Below are positions 9,682-18,775 of a stretch of 64,000 nt of DNA, in pieces. The DNA lies in the NCBI GenBank assembly GCA_000230935.2, contig AGIQ01000001.1:1054001-1118000 (forward strand), read 5' to 3'. The notes below the pieces were generated by a model that saw nothing but the letters and a program-made list of their open reading frames with translations, did no database searches and was not told the DNA's origin. This stretch comes from Mycolicibacterium rhodesiae JS60. GTDB lineage: Bacteria; Actinomycetota; Actinomycetes; Mycobacteriales; Mycobacteriaceae. A program made the position numbers and the translations under genes. The first letter of the stretch is position 1; every line of letters starts with the position of its first letter.

Positions 9682-10992
9682 TCAGCGGACGCTACGGTCG
9701 ACGACCCCGCGAAGGACCGTATCGCGACCAAGTAAAAGCGCTTTGCGAGTTCCCGCCGTACGGACGATGTTCTCGGGCAGCCACATCAAATCGATTACGC
9801 ATCGCGACAACAGGGACTTAGACCGCGTCTCGATCCGCATGTCACCCGAGCGGAGGCCTCGATTGAGTAGGGCCCGAAGCTGCTTCATGCGAGCGGCGAA
9901 CTGCCAGCCTGGATTCGGGGTGTCAGGGGGACTCTGGCGCATCCAAGCCAGCTGAATGCTGAACTCGTCTCGGAATCGAACCAGGGCGTTGATCTGGATC
10001 CAAATCAACGCATCCAGCTGCTCGCTGGGTGTCGAGTCGCACCGGAGAACGTCGATCCAACCTGTCGCGATCTTCTCTCCAAAGGACTGCATGATCGATG
10101 CGAGTAACTCTTCCTTGGACCCCATCGTGCGATACACGGTGCCGGCACCCAAGCCGGCAGCAGCAGCGATGTCGCGAATCGTGGTGAACTCATAGCCCTT
10201 CCGGCCGAACTCTTTGCGCGCGGCGGCGCGAACCAGCAGCACTTTGTCGTCGGGGCTGAGGGTCTCGACATGCTGCGCCCAGGAGTCGATCACCCGCTGG
10301 GCGATCGTAAAAGCAGCGGAACTATCGAGGGCTTCGTCGAAATAGAGCGGTGCTGACAGTCCTTCTAATAGGACTCGACAGGACAGCGCGGCAACGCTGT
10401 CGGTCGAGGCGTTGTTACGGATCACGTCCAACCCGACGTGCAGCATGGTCTGGCAGATTCGATCGGCCAACACCGGCAGGTCCACGTCGGACCGGATGTA
10501 GCCGCTCCAGCGTCCTGCGCGCAGCGTTTGCATCATCGCATCCTGAATAGCTGTCGGTCGACGCTGCACCAGCGCGACCAACTCGGGGTTCTCGCTCGGG
10601 GCCTCGCGGAATGACATGTGCAATGCGGTCCGATGCCGGACTGCGGTTCGCGCGATCGCCGCGCCCAGGGCATAGATGTTCTCGGCGGCCTGTTCGGGTC
10701 TGACGTCGTCCAGCTGGGATTGTGCCGCCTGGGCTACCCGGTCGAGGTCGGCGTGATACCGGCGCAGCAATTCGACGTAGATTGCTTCCTTGGATTCGAA
10801 ATGGTGATATAGGCTGCCCGCGAGGATGCCGGCGGCATCGGCGATCTCTTGTAGCGATGTGCGCAAGCCCGACGTGGCAAACAAGGCGTCCGCTGTGTGC
10901 AGCAGTTCTGTCTTGCGGGTGCGGTCGGGGCCGCCGTCAGCTTCGTCGTCATAGGGTGCGGCAGCGACTCCCAACGAATGTTGGAGTTCCAT
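9682..10992 (-). CDS. Double-TetR (Mce3R-like architecture) regulator 1
   Basis: A 436-residue protein with two TetR domains in tandem. The first HTH is near residues 27-75 (ALFATSGLRTSLQEIADAAG, GSLYHHFESKEAI). The second follows a ligand-domain segment and lies near 255-300 (EFGRKGYEFTTIRDIAAAAG, AGTVYRTMGSKEELLASI). Fused double-TetR repressors include M. tuberculosis Mce3R, which controls mce3 and lipid-metabolism genes. The ATG at 10992 was chosen for its AGGAGG ribosome site at 10997-11002. A weaker copy of the island operator lies 68 bases upstream, which suggests autoregulation. Its paralogue is encoded at 25191-26519. The two share several blocks, such as QLAWMRQSPPDT. I infer that one or both control the 16-bp-site regulon. 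Confidence 0.88.
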   Translation of the reverse strand: MELQHSLGVAAAPYDDEADGGPDRTRKTELLHTADALFATSGLRTSLQEIADAAGILAGSLYHHFESKEAIYVELLRRYHADLDRVAQAAQSQLDDVRPEQAAENIYALGAAIARTAVRHRTALHMSFREAPSENPELVALVQRRPTAIQDAMMQTLRAGRWSGYIRSDVDLPVLADRICQTMLHVGLDVIRNNASTDSVAALSCRVLLEGLSAPLYFDEALDSSAAFTIAQRVIDSWAQHVETLSPDDKVLLVRAAARKEFGRKGYEFTTIRDIAAAAGLGAGTVYRTMGSKEELLASIMQSFGEKIATGWIDVLRCDSTPSEQLDALIWIQINALVRFRDEFSIQLAWMRQSPPDTPNPGWQFAARMKQLRALLNRGLRSGDMRIETRSKSLLSRCVIDLMWLPENIVRTAGTRKALLLGRDTVLRGVVDRSVR

Positions 10993-12201
10993 CACGCCTC
11001 CTAGCTGTCCATGGCCGAAAGCCGGTGGGCGCGTTCTTGGCGATACTCCACCCAAATCTGAAACAGATGTTTGATTCTAACGACCAACCCATACGGCGCG
11101 GACATCTACGGCGGTGTGTGGGGGAAGATCACACCAGATTGCGGCGCCTGGGAAGGCATCGGGAACGGCTGAAGGCCGCTGCGAGCCGCTCCGGTACGAG
11201 CGGACGCTCATGGACGGCGCCGCGAATGGTCGTGCGCCGCACGGTGCCAACTCCTGCGAGCAGGACTATCAACGGTCGGGCGTCTAGAGGTTGTCGATTC
11301 CTTTGCTACTCGACGACGAAGAACCAAGACGCGATGCCCTACCGTCCCTCCCGGCGCTCCAGTAGCTGGCACGCCGACTACGATTATGTCGCGTCGGTCG
11401 ACGTGTGGCCATTGCAGATGGGTCAGGTCGGTGCTTCCCCGATCCGTACCGATCAACGGGAAACACGTCTCAGTGTGTGCGACGTTGCCAGCCAGCTTTG
11501 CTGTGATGTCCTGTACGCCTCGCTGGTGGGAGTCGAGGTGGTGTGGTGGGCAAATCCTGATCAGTGAAATAGTCGACGGGGCTGAGGAACTTGACCGCGC
11601 GCGGTCGTTCGATCTTGGCGGGGTGCGCCGACCGGGGTGGGGCCGGTAGAGGCGATCCCTTGCTCGCGGGGAACGCAGCAAGTAGTCGTAGGCGAGCGCC
11701 GGGTCGATCGTTTCCCGTCAAACGTTTGCACGTCGGCTCCGTCGTGGTCGTGACACATCCCTCGATCGTTGGCTTCTCAGATGGTCGCGCTGGTCCATCT
11801 GTCGACAGCGATGACATCGTCGACCGGGCAGCGGGTTCGCACAACCGTACCCACAGGCGGGGCAACTGACGCCTGTGTCACCCTGAGACTATGCACGGGC
11901 GTGCCGCGCGGCTACCGCAGGCCCGATCGTGCAACGCTCGCTGGGAATCCCCGCACCGTGGGAACGAGCGACTCCGTCAACCATTGTGCGATAGCCGGTT
12001 TCGTCACCATCCGCGCGGGGAGTCGACTCGTAACCACGAGTCGCCGATACCAGGTGCGGCCGGACATGGTCTCGACCAGTCACTGGTCAAGATCGGCGCG
12101 CGCCGAGCCGGGCTGCGCGTCAGGCTTGCGCCCCTGGTACGCAGGCCTGGCGCGAATGAGCTGTCCGTTAGGTCGACGCCGTAAGGAGCCATCGGTGCTG
12201 A
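10993..12201. other. 1.2-kb gap without a recognisable gene
   Basis: This lies between the start of double-TetR 1 and the end of the amidohydrolase gene. Short frames exist on both strands, but none has a family signature or a convincing start. It could be degraded DNA, perhaps of mobile origin, but I cannot recognise a transposase. The operator-like site at 11061-11076 is the only supported element. Confidence 0.45.
11061..11076. promoter_or_regulatory. Island operator site B (double-TetR 1 promoter)
   Basis: AAACAGATGTTTGATT matches 12 of 16 bases of the consensus GAACAGATATTTGGTC. It lies 68 bases upstream of the double-TetR start at 10992 on the minus strand. It is the weakest of the listed sites but well placed for autoregulation. 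Confidence 0.4.
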
Positions 12202-13488
12202 TCAAGCCGAGGCGGGTAGCTTCGAAGCGAGATCGAGCACGCTGACGGTGTCGGTTCCCGACTTTTTCAATCGCTCCGACGAGCGGAAGCCGAGATCGAC
12301 ATCGGTCGCCTGCGCCCGTAGTGCGCCTACAGTCAACTGCTCCTTTGGTATGTGGGAGAACATGTCAAAGGAGTACAGCTTCAAGGCATTCGCGTGGGTG
12401 ATCTTGTTGACTTCGTCGTCGGGAACACCGTCCAGATAGATCTCGAGGGTTTCCGGCGCAAGCGGCCAGGTGGAGTCCGAGTGCGGGTAATCGCACTCCC
12501 AGCTGATCTTGTCGATGTTCAACTTGTCGCGGTTTGCTACCCCGAAGTCATCGTCGATGAAGCACAACGCCACGCGGTCGAGGAAGACTTCGCTCGGCAA
12601 TTTGTCGCCGAAATCTTGGTGCGTCCAGGCGCGGTGCATTTTGTAGACACGGTCGATGCGCTCCAGGAAGTAGGGCACCCAGCCGATGCCACCCTCGGAC
12701 AGTGCGAACGTCAGATCGGGGAATTTGCGCAGCATAGGAGACCAGGCCAGATCCGCGGCGGCCTGCACAATGCTCATGGGCTGCAACGTGATCATGGTGT
12801 CTACCGGTGCGTCGAGCGAGGTGACGACCACGCTTGACGACGACCCGATGTGGAGGTTCACCACCGTGTTCGTATCGCTACAGGCCTGCCAGAACGGATC
12901 CCAGTGGCTGTCGTGGAGCGATGGATAGTCAATCTTGGTGGGGTTCTCCGAGAAAGAGACAGCGTGGCAGCCTTTCGCAGCGACGCGCCGGATTTCGTCG
13001 GCCATCAGCTGCGGATCCCAGATCGGCGGTAGGGATTGGGGGATCATCCGTCCTGGATAGGCACCACACCACTCGTCGATGTGCCAATCGTTGTAGGCGC
13101 GCAGCACGGCAAGGCCCAGGTCTTTGTCCTGTGCGCGAGCGAAGTACTGGCCGCAGAACTGCGGGAACGATGGGAAATTCAGTGCGGCGGCGACGCCGTT
13201 GGCATTCATGTCGTCGATACGTTGGTCGATGTTGTAGCAGCCCTCGCGGATCTCCGACAGTTTGGTCGGCTCGGCGCCGTACTCGTCTGGTGGTCGGCCG
13301 GCGACGGCGTTGAGTCCGACGTTGGTGGCTTCTTGGCCTTCGAATACCCAGGCGTCGGTGCCATCTTCGCGTTGGATCAGTTTGGGAACGTCGTTCTTGT
13401 ATTTGGCGGGGATGTGGTTGTCGAATAGTCCCGGGGGTTCAACGAGGTGGTCGTCAACCGAAACGAGAACGAAATCGTCTTTCTTCAT
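12202..13488 (-). CDS. Amidohydrolase-family metal-dependent hydrolase/decarboxylase
   Basis: A 428-residue TIM-barrel protein of the amidohydrolase_2 family, which includes ACMSD-type decarboxylases. The N-terminus SVDDHLVEPP is the usual metal-site strand. Further landmarks are VNLHIGSSS, the LSEGGIGWVPYFLER helix, and the metal-site segment WECDYPHSDSTWP near residue 350. In mycobacteria such genes are common in aromatic, steroid and terpenoid catabolic clusters, as hydrolases or decarboxylases of ring-cleavage products. The ATG has an AGGAGTG ribosome site. It lies 167 bases downstream of, and in the same direction as, the acyl-CoA dehydrogenase pair, so it may belong to that transcript. 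The substrate is unknown. Confidence 0.85.
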   Translation of the reverse strand: MKKDDFVLVSVDDHLVEPPGLFDNHIPAKYKNDVPKLIQREDGTDAWVFEGQEATNVGLNAVAGRPPDEYGAEPTKLSEIREGCYNIDQRIDDMNANGVAAALNFPSFPQFCGQYFARAQDKDLGLAVLRAYNDWHIDEWCGAYPGRMIPQSLPPIWDPQLMADEIRRVAAKGCHAVSFSENPTKIDYPSLHDSHWDPFWQACSDTNTVVNLHIGSSSSVVVTSLDAPVDTMITLQPMSIVQAAADLAWSPMLRKFPDLTFALSEGGIGWVPYFLERIDRVYKMHRAWTHQDFGDKLPSEVFLDRVALCFIDDDFGVANRDKLNIDKISWECDYPHSDSTWPLAPETLEIYLDGVPDDEVNKITHANALKLYSFDMFSHIPKEQLTVGALRAQATDVDLGFRSSERLKKSGTDTVSVLDLASKLPASA

Positions 13489-13655
13489 GGTTCACTCCTG
13501 AACATTGTCGGGATATTACGGATTGGCCGGGTGCGGTCGCCCCGGGCCTGGTTCACGTCGTGGCGCACGCGTTGGGCCTGTCAAGACTGTGTCCTGGCCG
13601 CGGTGGCGATGGCTATGTGGTTGTTGATTAATCATTGGACGTAATGCCTTCCGGG

Positions 13656-14765
13656 TCATGGACTGGCTGCCATCGACCGAGCCAGGTGTGCACCGATCTC
13701 CTCGAGGTACCTATCCGGACTGCCGGCCACTTCGCTGAAGCCCAGCAGCCGTTTGAGATACAGGTGAGCGTCGTGATCCCACGTGTAACCGATTCCGCCA
13801 AGGATCTGGATGGCAGTGTCCGCAACACTCACTAGCTGCGACGCGAATCCCTTGGTGCGCAACGCCGCCAGATGGTGCCCGATGCGATCGCCCGCGTCCG
13901 CCTCCGACAGGGCGTGCATGACGCCGCCACGGGCCAACTCGACAGTCTCGTACATGTCGGCGCACAAGTGTTGCACCGCTTGGAAGGATCCGATTGGCTT
14001 GCCGAACTGGTGGCGTACCTTGGCGTAGGCGACCGCGAGCTCCATAACGGCCCGTGCGGCGCCGAGAGCATCGGCGGCGGATGCGATGAGGACGTCGTCG
14101 CCGATAGCTTGGACGGTCTTGGGCGCGGCCGCTGCGATCCGCTGTGCCGCAGCCTCGTTCAGCGTTAGGCTGTAGAGCCGTGTAGTGGGATCGATGAATT
14201 CCGTTGGCTCGCAGCGCGCGCCGGGAGATGTTGTCGCGACCATGAAGATTGCTTGGCCACCCGGCTCGTCGCCGAGAACCAAGGCGATATCGGCGGTTCC
14301 CAAGTCGCGCACGCAGTCGACCGCGCCGTCGAGCGTTGTCCGCCCGTCCCGATCCGTCGCAACCGGGCGCGGACCGTCGCCGAGGATTCCCGCGACTGCG
14401 GCGGTTATCGAACCGGCGGCAATGTCTGCCAGCAGCGAGTCGCCAACCTCGGAGGTGTCGAGTCTGGTGAGCGTCCGGACGGCGGCGATACTGGTTGACA
14501 GCCAGGGGCCGGGGTAGAGGGCGGCGCCGAATTCTTCAGCGGCGACTCCTGCTTCCGCCATCGTGAGGCCGGCGCCGCCAAGATCCGCGGGTACGAGCAG
14601 GCCTGCGGCTCCGAGTTCTGCCAGGCTTTTCCAGACCTCGCGGTTCTGCTCGGCGGGTTCATTGAGCAGTGGACGTACGTAAGCCTCTGCAGAAGCGTGC
14701 TCAAGGAGGAATCGGCGCAGGGTCTCGCGCAAGTCGCTCTCTTCAACCGTCAGTTCAAGATTCAT
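13656..14765 (-). CDS. Acyl-CoA dehydrogenase, second subunit of a pair
   Basis: A 369-residue FAD-dependent acyl-CoA dehydrogenase. It has the N-terminal helical domain (VWKSLAELGAAGLLVPADLGG), a degenerate middle domain, and a C-terminal domain with RHQFGKPIGSFQAVQH and ILGGIGYTWDHDAHLYLKR. The last motif is typical of the ChsE/FadE subunits that form alpha2-beta2 heterotetramers; many relatives have Glu where this protein has Asp (GYTWD). The start overlaps the stop of the upstream acyl-CoA dehydrogenase (ATGA at 14762-14765), which supports a two-subunit enzyme. A role in side-chain or ring beta-oxidation is inferred from the family. Confidence 0.9.
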   Translation of the reverse strand: MNLELTVEESDLRETLRRFLLEHASAEAYVRPLLNEPAEQNREVWKSLAELGAAGLLVPADLGGAGLTMAEAGVAAEEFGAALYPGPWLSTSIAAVRTLTRLDTSEVGDSLLADIAAGSITAAVAGILGDGPRPVATDRDGRTTLDGAVDCVRDLGTADIALVLGDEPGGQAIFMVATTSPGARCEPTEFIDPTTRLYSLTLNEAAAQRIAAAAPKTVQAIGDDVLIASAADALGAARAVMELAVAYAKVRHQFGKPIGSFQAVQHLCADMYETVELARGGVMHALSEADAGDRIGHHLAALRTKGFASQLVSVADTAIQILGGIGYTWDHDAHLYLKRLLGFSEVAGSPDRYLEEIGAHLARSMAASP

Positions 14766-15919
14766 GCGCGTGGCAATCCCAGGATGCGCTGAGCGGTGAT
14801 GGTCTTGTTGATCTGGGTGGTGCCACCGGCGATGGTGAGTGCACGCGCCGTCAGCCGGTAGTCGGCCCACCGACCGCCGGCGCCACGCGAACCGACTACA
14901 TCGAACGCCAGTGCTGCCAGTTGTTGGCCGATCTCTCCCCAAACCGACTTGGCGAGACTGGCCGAGCCGAACGCATCGCCGCCGTGCAGTGCCGCCGATA
15001 TCGAGCGCAGGCAGAGCACTTCCAGGTACTTGATACGAACTTCGAGCTCGCCGAGCCTGCGCAAGGTGGTCGGGTCCTGCAGCGCCGGACGGCCGGCGAT
15101 CTCGGTGTCGGCCAGGTCGGTGACGAGGTCTTGCAGCCGCAGCTGCATCTCGGCGTAGAGACGGGCTGCGCCCGCCCGTTCGTGGCTGAGTGTCGTAGTG
15201 GCCACCTGCCATCCCGAATTCAGTTCGCCGAGAAGGGCATTGCTGGGAACGCGTACGTCGGTGAAGAACACTTCTGCGAAGTCCGCGTTGCCGTTGAGGG
15301 TGACCAGCGGACGCACGTCGATACCCGGGGTTGACATAGCGACGATGAGGCAGGAGATCCCGCTGTGCTTTGGCGCGGCGGGGTCGGTGCGGACGTAGAG
15401 CTGACACCAATCGGCGCGATGTCCCAAAGACGTCCAGATCTTTTGGCCATTGATGACGAAGGTGTCGCCGTTCAATACGGCCCGAGTGCGGAGGGACGCG
15501 AGATCCGAGCCGGCCTCCGGCTCGGACATGCCCTGACACCAGATGTCATCGGCACGCATCATGCGCGGCAGCAGTGTGCGCTTCTGCGCTTCAGTACCGT
15601 ACTCCATGATGGCCGGCGCGATATTATTCATACCGATCACGTTGAGCGAGTGTGGCATTCGTGCACGCGTAGTCTCTTCGGCGTATACCAGCTGTTCCAG
15701 TACGGTGGCGCCCCGACCGCCGTATTCCTCGGGCCACGACACCGCCGCCCACCCCGCGTCGGCGAGTTTCGCATTCCAGGTGCGCAACGTCTCGACGTTC
15801 GCCTCGCTGTCACCCCTAGACTCGCCGGCGCGCACCACGTCGTCGGTGAGATTGGCCGACAGCCACGCGCGCAGCTCCTTGCGAAACTGTTCCGCTTCTG
15901 CTGGATATGTGAAATCCAC
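14762..15919 (-). CDS. Acyl-CoA dehydrogenase, first subunit of a pair
   Basis: A 385-residue acyl-CoA dehydrogenase with all domains: N-terminal helices (FRKELRAWLSANL), the FAD/substrate segment GMSEPEAGSDLASL, the INGQKIWTS strand, and the C-terminal TIAGGTTQINKTITAQRILGLPR. It is translationally coupled to the next acyl-CoA dehydrogenase, as in the heteromeric FadE pairs of mycobacterial cholesterol metabolism. The GTG at 15917-15919 starts the gene. The operator at 15973-15988 lies 53 bases upstream and is shared with the divergent VWA gene. Confidence 0.92.
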   Translation of the reverse strand: MDFTYPAEAEQFRKELRAWLSANLTDDVVRAGESRGDSEANVETLRTWNAKLADAGWAAVSWPEEYGGRGATVLEQLVYAEETTRARMPHSLNVIGMNNIAPAIMEYGTEAQKRTLLPRMMRADDIWCQGMSEPEAGSDLASLRTRAVLNGDTFVINGQKIWTSLGHRADWCQLYVRTDPAAPKHSGISCLIVAMSTPGIDVRPLVTLNGNADFAEVFFTDVRVPSNALLGELNSGWQVATTTLSHERAGAARLYAEMQLRLQDLVTDLADTEIAGRPALQDPTTLRRLGELEVRIKYLEVLCLRSISAALHGGDAFGSASLAKSVWGEIGQQLAALAFDVVGSRGAGGRWADYRLTARALTIAGGTTQINKTITAQRILGLPRA

Positions 15920-15972
15920 GTTTCTCTGACAACCTCGTTTGGTTCACTGTGATTGATGGAAACTCTACGCCG

Positions 15973-15988
15973 GAACAGATATTTGGTC
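15973..15988. promoter_or_regulatory. Island operator site C (acyl-CoA dehydrogenase / VWA divergent promoter)
   Basis: GAACAGATATTTGGTC is the exact consensus form. It sits 53 bases from the acyl-CoA dehydrogenase start and 32 bases from the VWA gene start. One site could therefore control both directions. Confidence 0.75.
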
Positions 15989-16020
15989 AACAAAGCTTCG
16001 TGTTACCCGGAGGGGGTTCC

Positions 16021-17709
16021 GTGCTGAATGACGATGACGAGGCTGGGCTCCACGACCTCTGCATGTTGGCGTCGGCAGTCGCCGGCCGTGCGGTGGTCGT
16101 CACCGCGGCCGAAGCAGGTGAACCGCCCTGGACCGACGGGCACACGATATTCGTCGACCCCGCAGGTCTTGGCTGCGCGTTGACTGAAGCCATTGTTGTT
16201 CAGTCCTGCTTGATCTCGGCGGGTAGCTTGCGCCCGGACATCGTCCGGACCATGATTCGCCGGCCCGGCGTTGCTAGGCGTTACCTCGGTCTTGAGGGTC
16301 ATCGCGCCCTGGCTGCAAACGTGGATCTGTTGCCGAGAACATTCCGGCAGCTAATCGATGCCGAAGTGGCCGCTACCGTGGCTACCCCCGCGGCTGCCCT
16401 GCTCGCTGCGTTGAGCGAGGCTCCGATCAACGATCCGCCCGTCGCTTTCGGCACTATCCGCGCCAAGAGCGTGCTGGCCGCAGCGGACCGGGAGGAAGCC
16501 AAACAAGCGGATCACGGCGCGCCCGGACATGTTCCACGACGCAAGCGTCAGCAGGAGCTGGACGACCTTGATCATGCGCATGCCGAGCAGGGCGCCAACT
16601 ACCCCGACCCGTTCAGCAGTCCGGTTGGCGGCGGAGGATTCATCGGCAAGTGGTTGAAGCGGCTGCTATCTTCGACCCGTCAGAACGGCAGCGGCGGGCC
16701 GCCAGGTGCCGATTCGCCGAGTCACCGAACGAATTCCGCCAACCGGGGTGCCTACGCGGTGTCCTCAACGGCGTCGCCGCCGGCTGAGATGACCGCCGGC
16801 CCGGCCCGGCACGGCACCAAGTACCCGGAATGGGATGTCGGTCGTCATCAGTACCGCGCCGAGTGGTGCACGGTGCGCGAAGTCGAGGCCGAGGTGGACA
16901 ACGCTGCGTCGGCGGCGATCTACGATGCGATCGGTGTGCGCCGGCCACTGGCGCGCCTCGGGATGGGACTGCACCGACGCCACCGGCAGTTTCAGGGCGA
17001 CGATGTCGACATCGACGCCGCGATCGAAGCACGCGTCGAGGTGCGAGCGGGGTCGGTTCCAGACGAGGCGGTCTACCTCGACAGCCTCCGCCGCAGGCGT
17101 GACCTGTCGGTGCTGATCTTGCTGGACGTATCGGGCTCAACAGCGGAGGCGGGCACTGGCGGACGGTCAGTTCATCAGCAGCAGCAAGAGGTGGTCGCGG
17201 CACTCGCCGTCGCGCTGCATGACCTCGGTGACCGAATATCGGTCTATGCCTATTACTCGCAGGGCCGTTCGGCGGTGACCATGCTGCCAATCAAGGATTT
17301 CGATGAAGGACTCGATGCCCGAGTGATCAAGCGGCTCAATAGCCTCCGTCCTGGCGCATATTCGCGTCTGGGTGCGGCCATTCGGCACGGTTCGGCCGTT
17401 CTCGAATCCCGTGGCGGAACATCGCGGCGACTACTCGTCGTCGTCTCCGATGGCCTTGCCTACGACCACGGTTACGAGCGCCCCTATGGTGCGGCCGATG
17501 CGCGTCGGGCGCTCACCGAGGCGCGACGTCGGGGCACCGGTTGTGTGTGCCTGACCGTGGGCGCCAGCACTGACGCCGATTCGTTGCGGCGGGTGTTCGG
17601 TACCGCCGCCCACGCCATCATCGGCACTCCCGACCGTCTTATCTCTGTGGTCGGACCGTTGTTCCGGTCCGCGCTGCGATCAGCCGAAGTTCGCCGGAGA
17701 GTGTCGTGA
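16021..17709 (+). CDS. NorD/CoxE-like VWA-domain protein
   Basis: A 562-residue protein with a C-terminal von Willebrand A domain. The MIDAS begins at residue 369 (LLDVSGST), with later elements SRLGAAIRHG and VVVSDGLAYD. The N-terminal two thirds resemble NorD/CbbO/CoxE-type partners of MoxR ATPases, with a low-complexity Pro/Ser linker near 220-270. In characterised pairs (NorQ-NorD, CbbQ-CbbO) the VWA protein docks the ATPase on a metalloenzyme to insert metal or remodel the active site. I chose the GTG at 16021 because a CCGGAGGGGG ribosome site lies at 16007-16016; the longer frame would run through the operator. The MoxR gene follows. The client enzyme is not known. Confidence 0.8.
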   Translation: MLNDDDEAGLHDLCMLASAVAGRAVVVTAAEAGEPPWTDGHTIFVDPAGLGCALTEAIVVQSCLISAGSLRPDIVRTMIRRPGVARRYLGLEGHRALAANVDLLPRTFRQLIDAEVAATVATPAAALLAALSEAPINDPPVAFGTIRAKSVLAAADREEAKQADHGAPGHVPRRKRQQELDDLDHAHAEQGANYPDPFSSPVGGGGFIGKWLKRLLSSTRQNGSGGPPGADSPSHRTNSANRGAYAVSSTASPPAEMTAGPARHGTKYPEWDVGRHQYRAEWCTVREVEAEVDNAASAAIYDAIGVRRPLARLGMGLHRRHRQFQGDDVDIDAAIEARVEVRAGSVPDEAVYLDSLRRRRDLSVLILLDVSGSTAEAGTGGRSVHQQQQEVVAALAVALHDLGDRISVYAYYSQGRSAVTMLPIKDFDEGLDARVIKRLNSLRPGAYSRLGAAIRHGSAVLESRGGTSRRLLVVVSDGLAYDHGYERPYGAADARRALTEARRRGTGCVCLTVGASTDADSLRRVFGTAAHAIIGTPDRLISVVGPLFRSALRSAEVRRRVS

Positions 17710-17730
17710 CTCGAATATCGGCGTTAGTTG

Positions 17731-17746
17731 AACCAAAGATCTGGTC
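17731..17746. promoter_or_regulatory. Island operator site D (MoxR promoter)
   Basis: AACCAAAGATCTGGTC is close to a perfect palindrome in its core (ACCAAAGATCTGGT). It matches 13 of 16 consensus bases on the reverse strand. It lies 22 bases after the VWA stop and 95 bases before the MoxR start. Confidence 0.55.
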
Positions 17747-17841
17747 CACGCTAGTGTGGTCGAAATCCCGTCGGACCCATGAAGGGGAAGTATGTCTGGT
17801 GCCCGATCGCGTGGCACGAGGTCGATTTTGGGGGCATGCCT

Positions 17842-18696
17842 ATGACTGAGACCGTCACGTCCACCAACGGTGCCATCACCGCACGAGCCGCGGAGACACG
17901 ACCATTTTACGTACCCGTCGCCAACGAAGAGGCGGTGTTCAAGGCCGCCTACAACAAGGGTCTCTCGCTGCTGCTGAAGGGGCCGACGGGCTGCGGGAAG
18001 ACGCGTTTTGTTGAGGCGATGGCACATGACCTTGACCGACCGCTGATCACCGTCGCGTGCCACGACGACCTCACCACCGCCGATCTCGTGGGAAGGTATC
18101 TCCTGCGCGGAGATGAGACCGTCTGGATTGACGGGCCGTTGACCAGAGCGGTCCGCGAAGGTGCGATCTGCTATCTCGACGAGATTGTCGAAGCGCGACA
18201 AGACACGACGGTCGTCTTGCACCCACTTGCCGACTACCGCCGGCAGCTGCCCATCGAACGCCTGGGTATCACGTTGGACGCAGCGCCGGGCTTCGGCCTG
18301 GTGGTGTCCTACAACCCGGGTTACCAGAGCGTGCTCAAGGATCTGAAGGACTCGACGCGACAACGCATGGTGGCGATTGAATTCGCCTTCCCGGCCCCCG
18401 AGGTGGAGGAGGGCATCGTCGCCCGCGAGGCCGGCGTAGACCCGGCGACCGCAGCGGAACTAGTGCGGCTGGGTCAGGCCATTCGTCGACTCGAGACCGG
18501 CGGGCTGCGAGAGGTCGCCTCCAGCCGTGTGCTCGTCGCGGCAGGCAGGCTGGCCGCAGCCGGCCTGAGTCTTCGCGAGGCAGCGCAAGCCGCGATCGTC
18601 GGCCCGCTGACCGACGACGCGAACGTCACACGCGGTCTCACCGAGTTGATCTCGGTGTACCTCGACGATCAGCCGAGCAGTCCGACACTGCGGTGA
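17842..18696 (+). CDS. MoxR-type AAA+ ATPase (NorQ/CbbQ/NirQ group)
   Basis: A 284-residue AAA+ ATPase, the normal length for the NorQ/CbbQ group. Landmarks are Walker A GPTGCGKT at about residues 47-54, Walker B ICYLDEI at about 109-115, sensor 1 (VVSYNPGYQ) and the arginine-finger region DSTRQRMV. The C-terminal CbbQ_C region (VASSRVLVAAGRLA) is also present. I chose the ATG at 17842 because a GGGGG ribosome site precedes it; in-frame ATGs at 17779 and 17836 are alternatives. Such ATPases work with a VWA partner, here encoded immediately upstream, to activate metal-dependent enzymes. Its own operator copy lies upstream. The target is unknown; the AveC-like protein, P450, Rieske or TauD enzymes of the island are candidates. 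Confidence 0.87.
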   Translation: MTETVTSTNGAITARAAETRPFYVPVANEEAVFKAAYNKGLSLLLKGPTGCGKTRFVEAMAHDLDRPLITVACHDDLTTADLVGRYLLRGDETVWIDGPLTRAVREGAICYLDEIVEARQDTTVVLHPLADYRRQLPIERLGITLDAAPGFGLVVSYNPGYQSVLKDLKDSTRQRMVAIEFAFPAPEVEEGIVAREAGVDPATAAELVRLGQAIRRLETGGLREVASSRVLVAAGRLAAAGLSLREAAQAAIVGPLTDDANVTRGLTELISVYLDDQPSSPTLR

Positions 18697-18728
18697 TTGA
18701 CGGCCGAGACCCCTCGGCACTATTGTCA

Positions 18729-18744
18729 GAACAAATTTTTGGTT
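18729..18744. promoter_or_regulatory. Island operator site E (substrate-binding-like gene promoter)
   Basis: GAACAAATTTTTGGTT keeps both half-sites of the consensus. It lies 31 bases before the ATG at 18776, between the MoxR stop and the next operon. Confidence 0.6.
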
Positions 18745-18775
18745 GCATCGCGAGTCGATGTGCCATGGAGGTGAA

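Noticed and set aside
11208..11865. Possible transposase remnant in the 1.2-kb gap
   Set aside because: Frames on the minus strand have arginine-rich, shadow-like composition and no recognisable DDE or HTH motif.
13656..15539. 627-residue fused frame containing the second acyl-CoA dehydrogenase
   Set aside because: The first 258 residues are antisense-like and arginine-rich. The real gene starts at the ATG at 14765, coupled to the upstream subunit.
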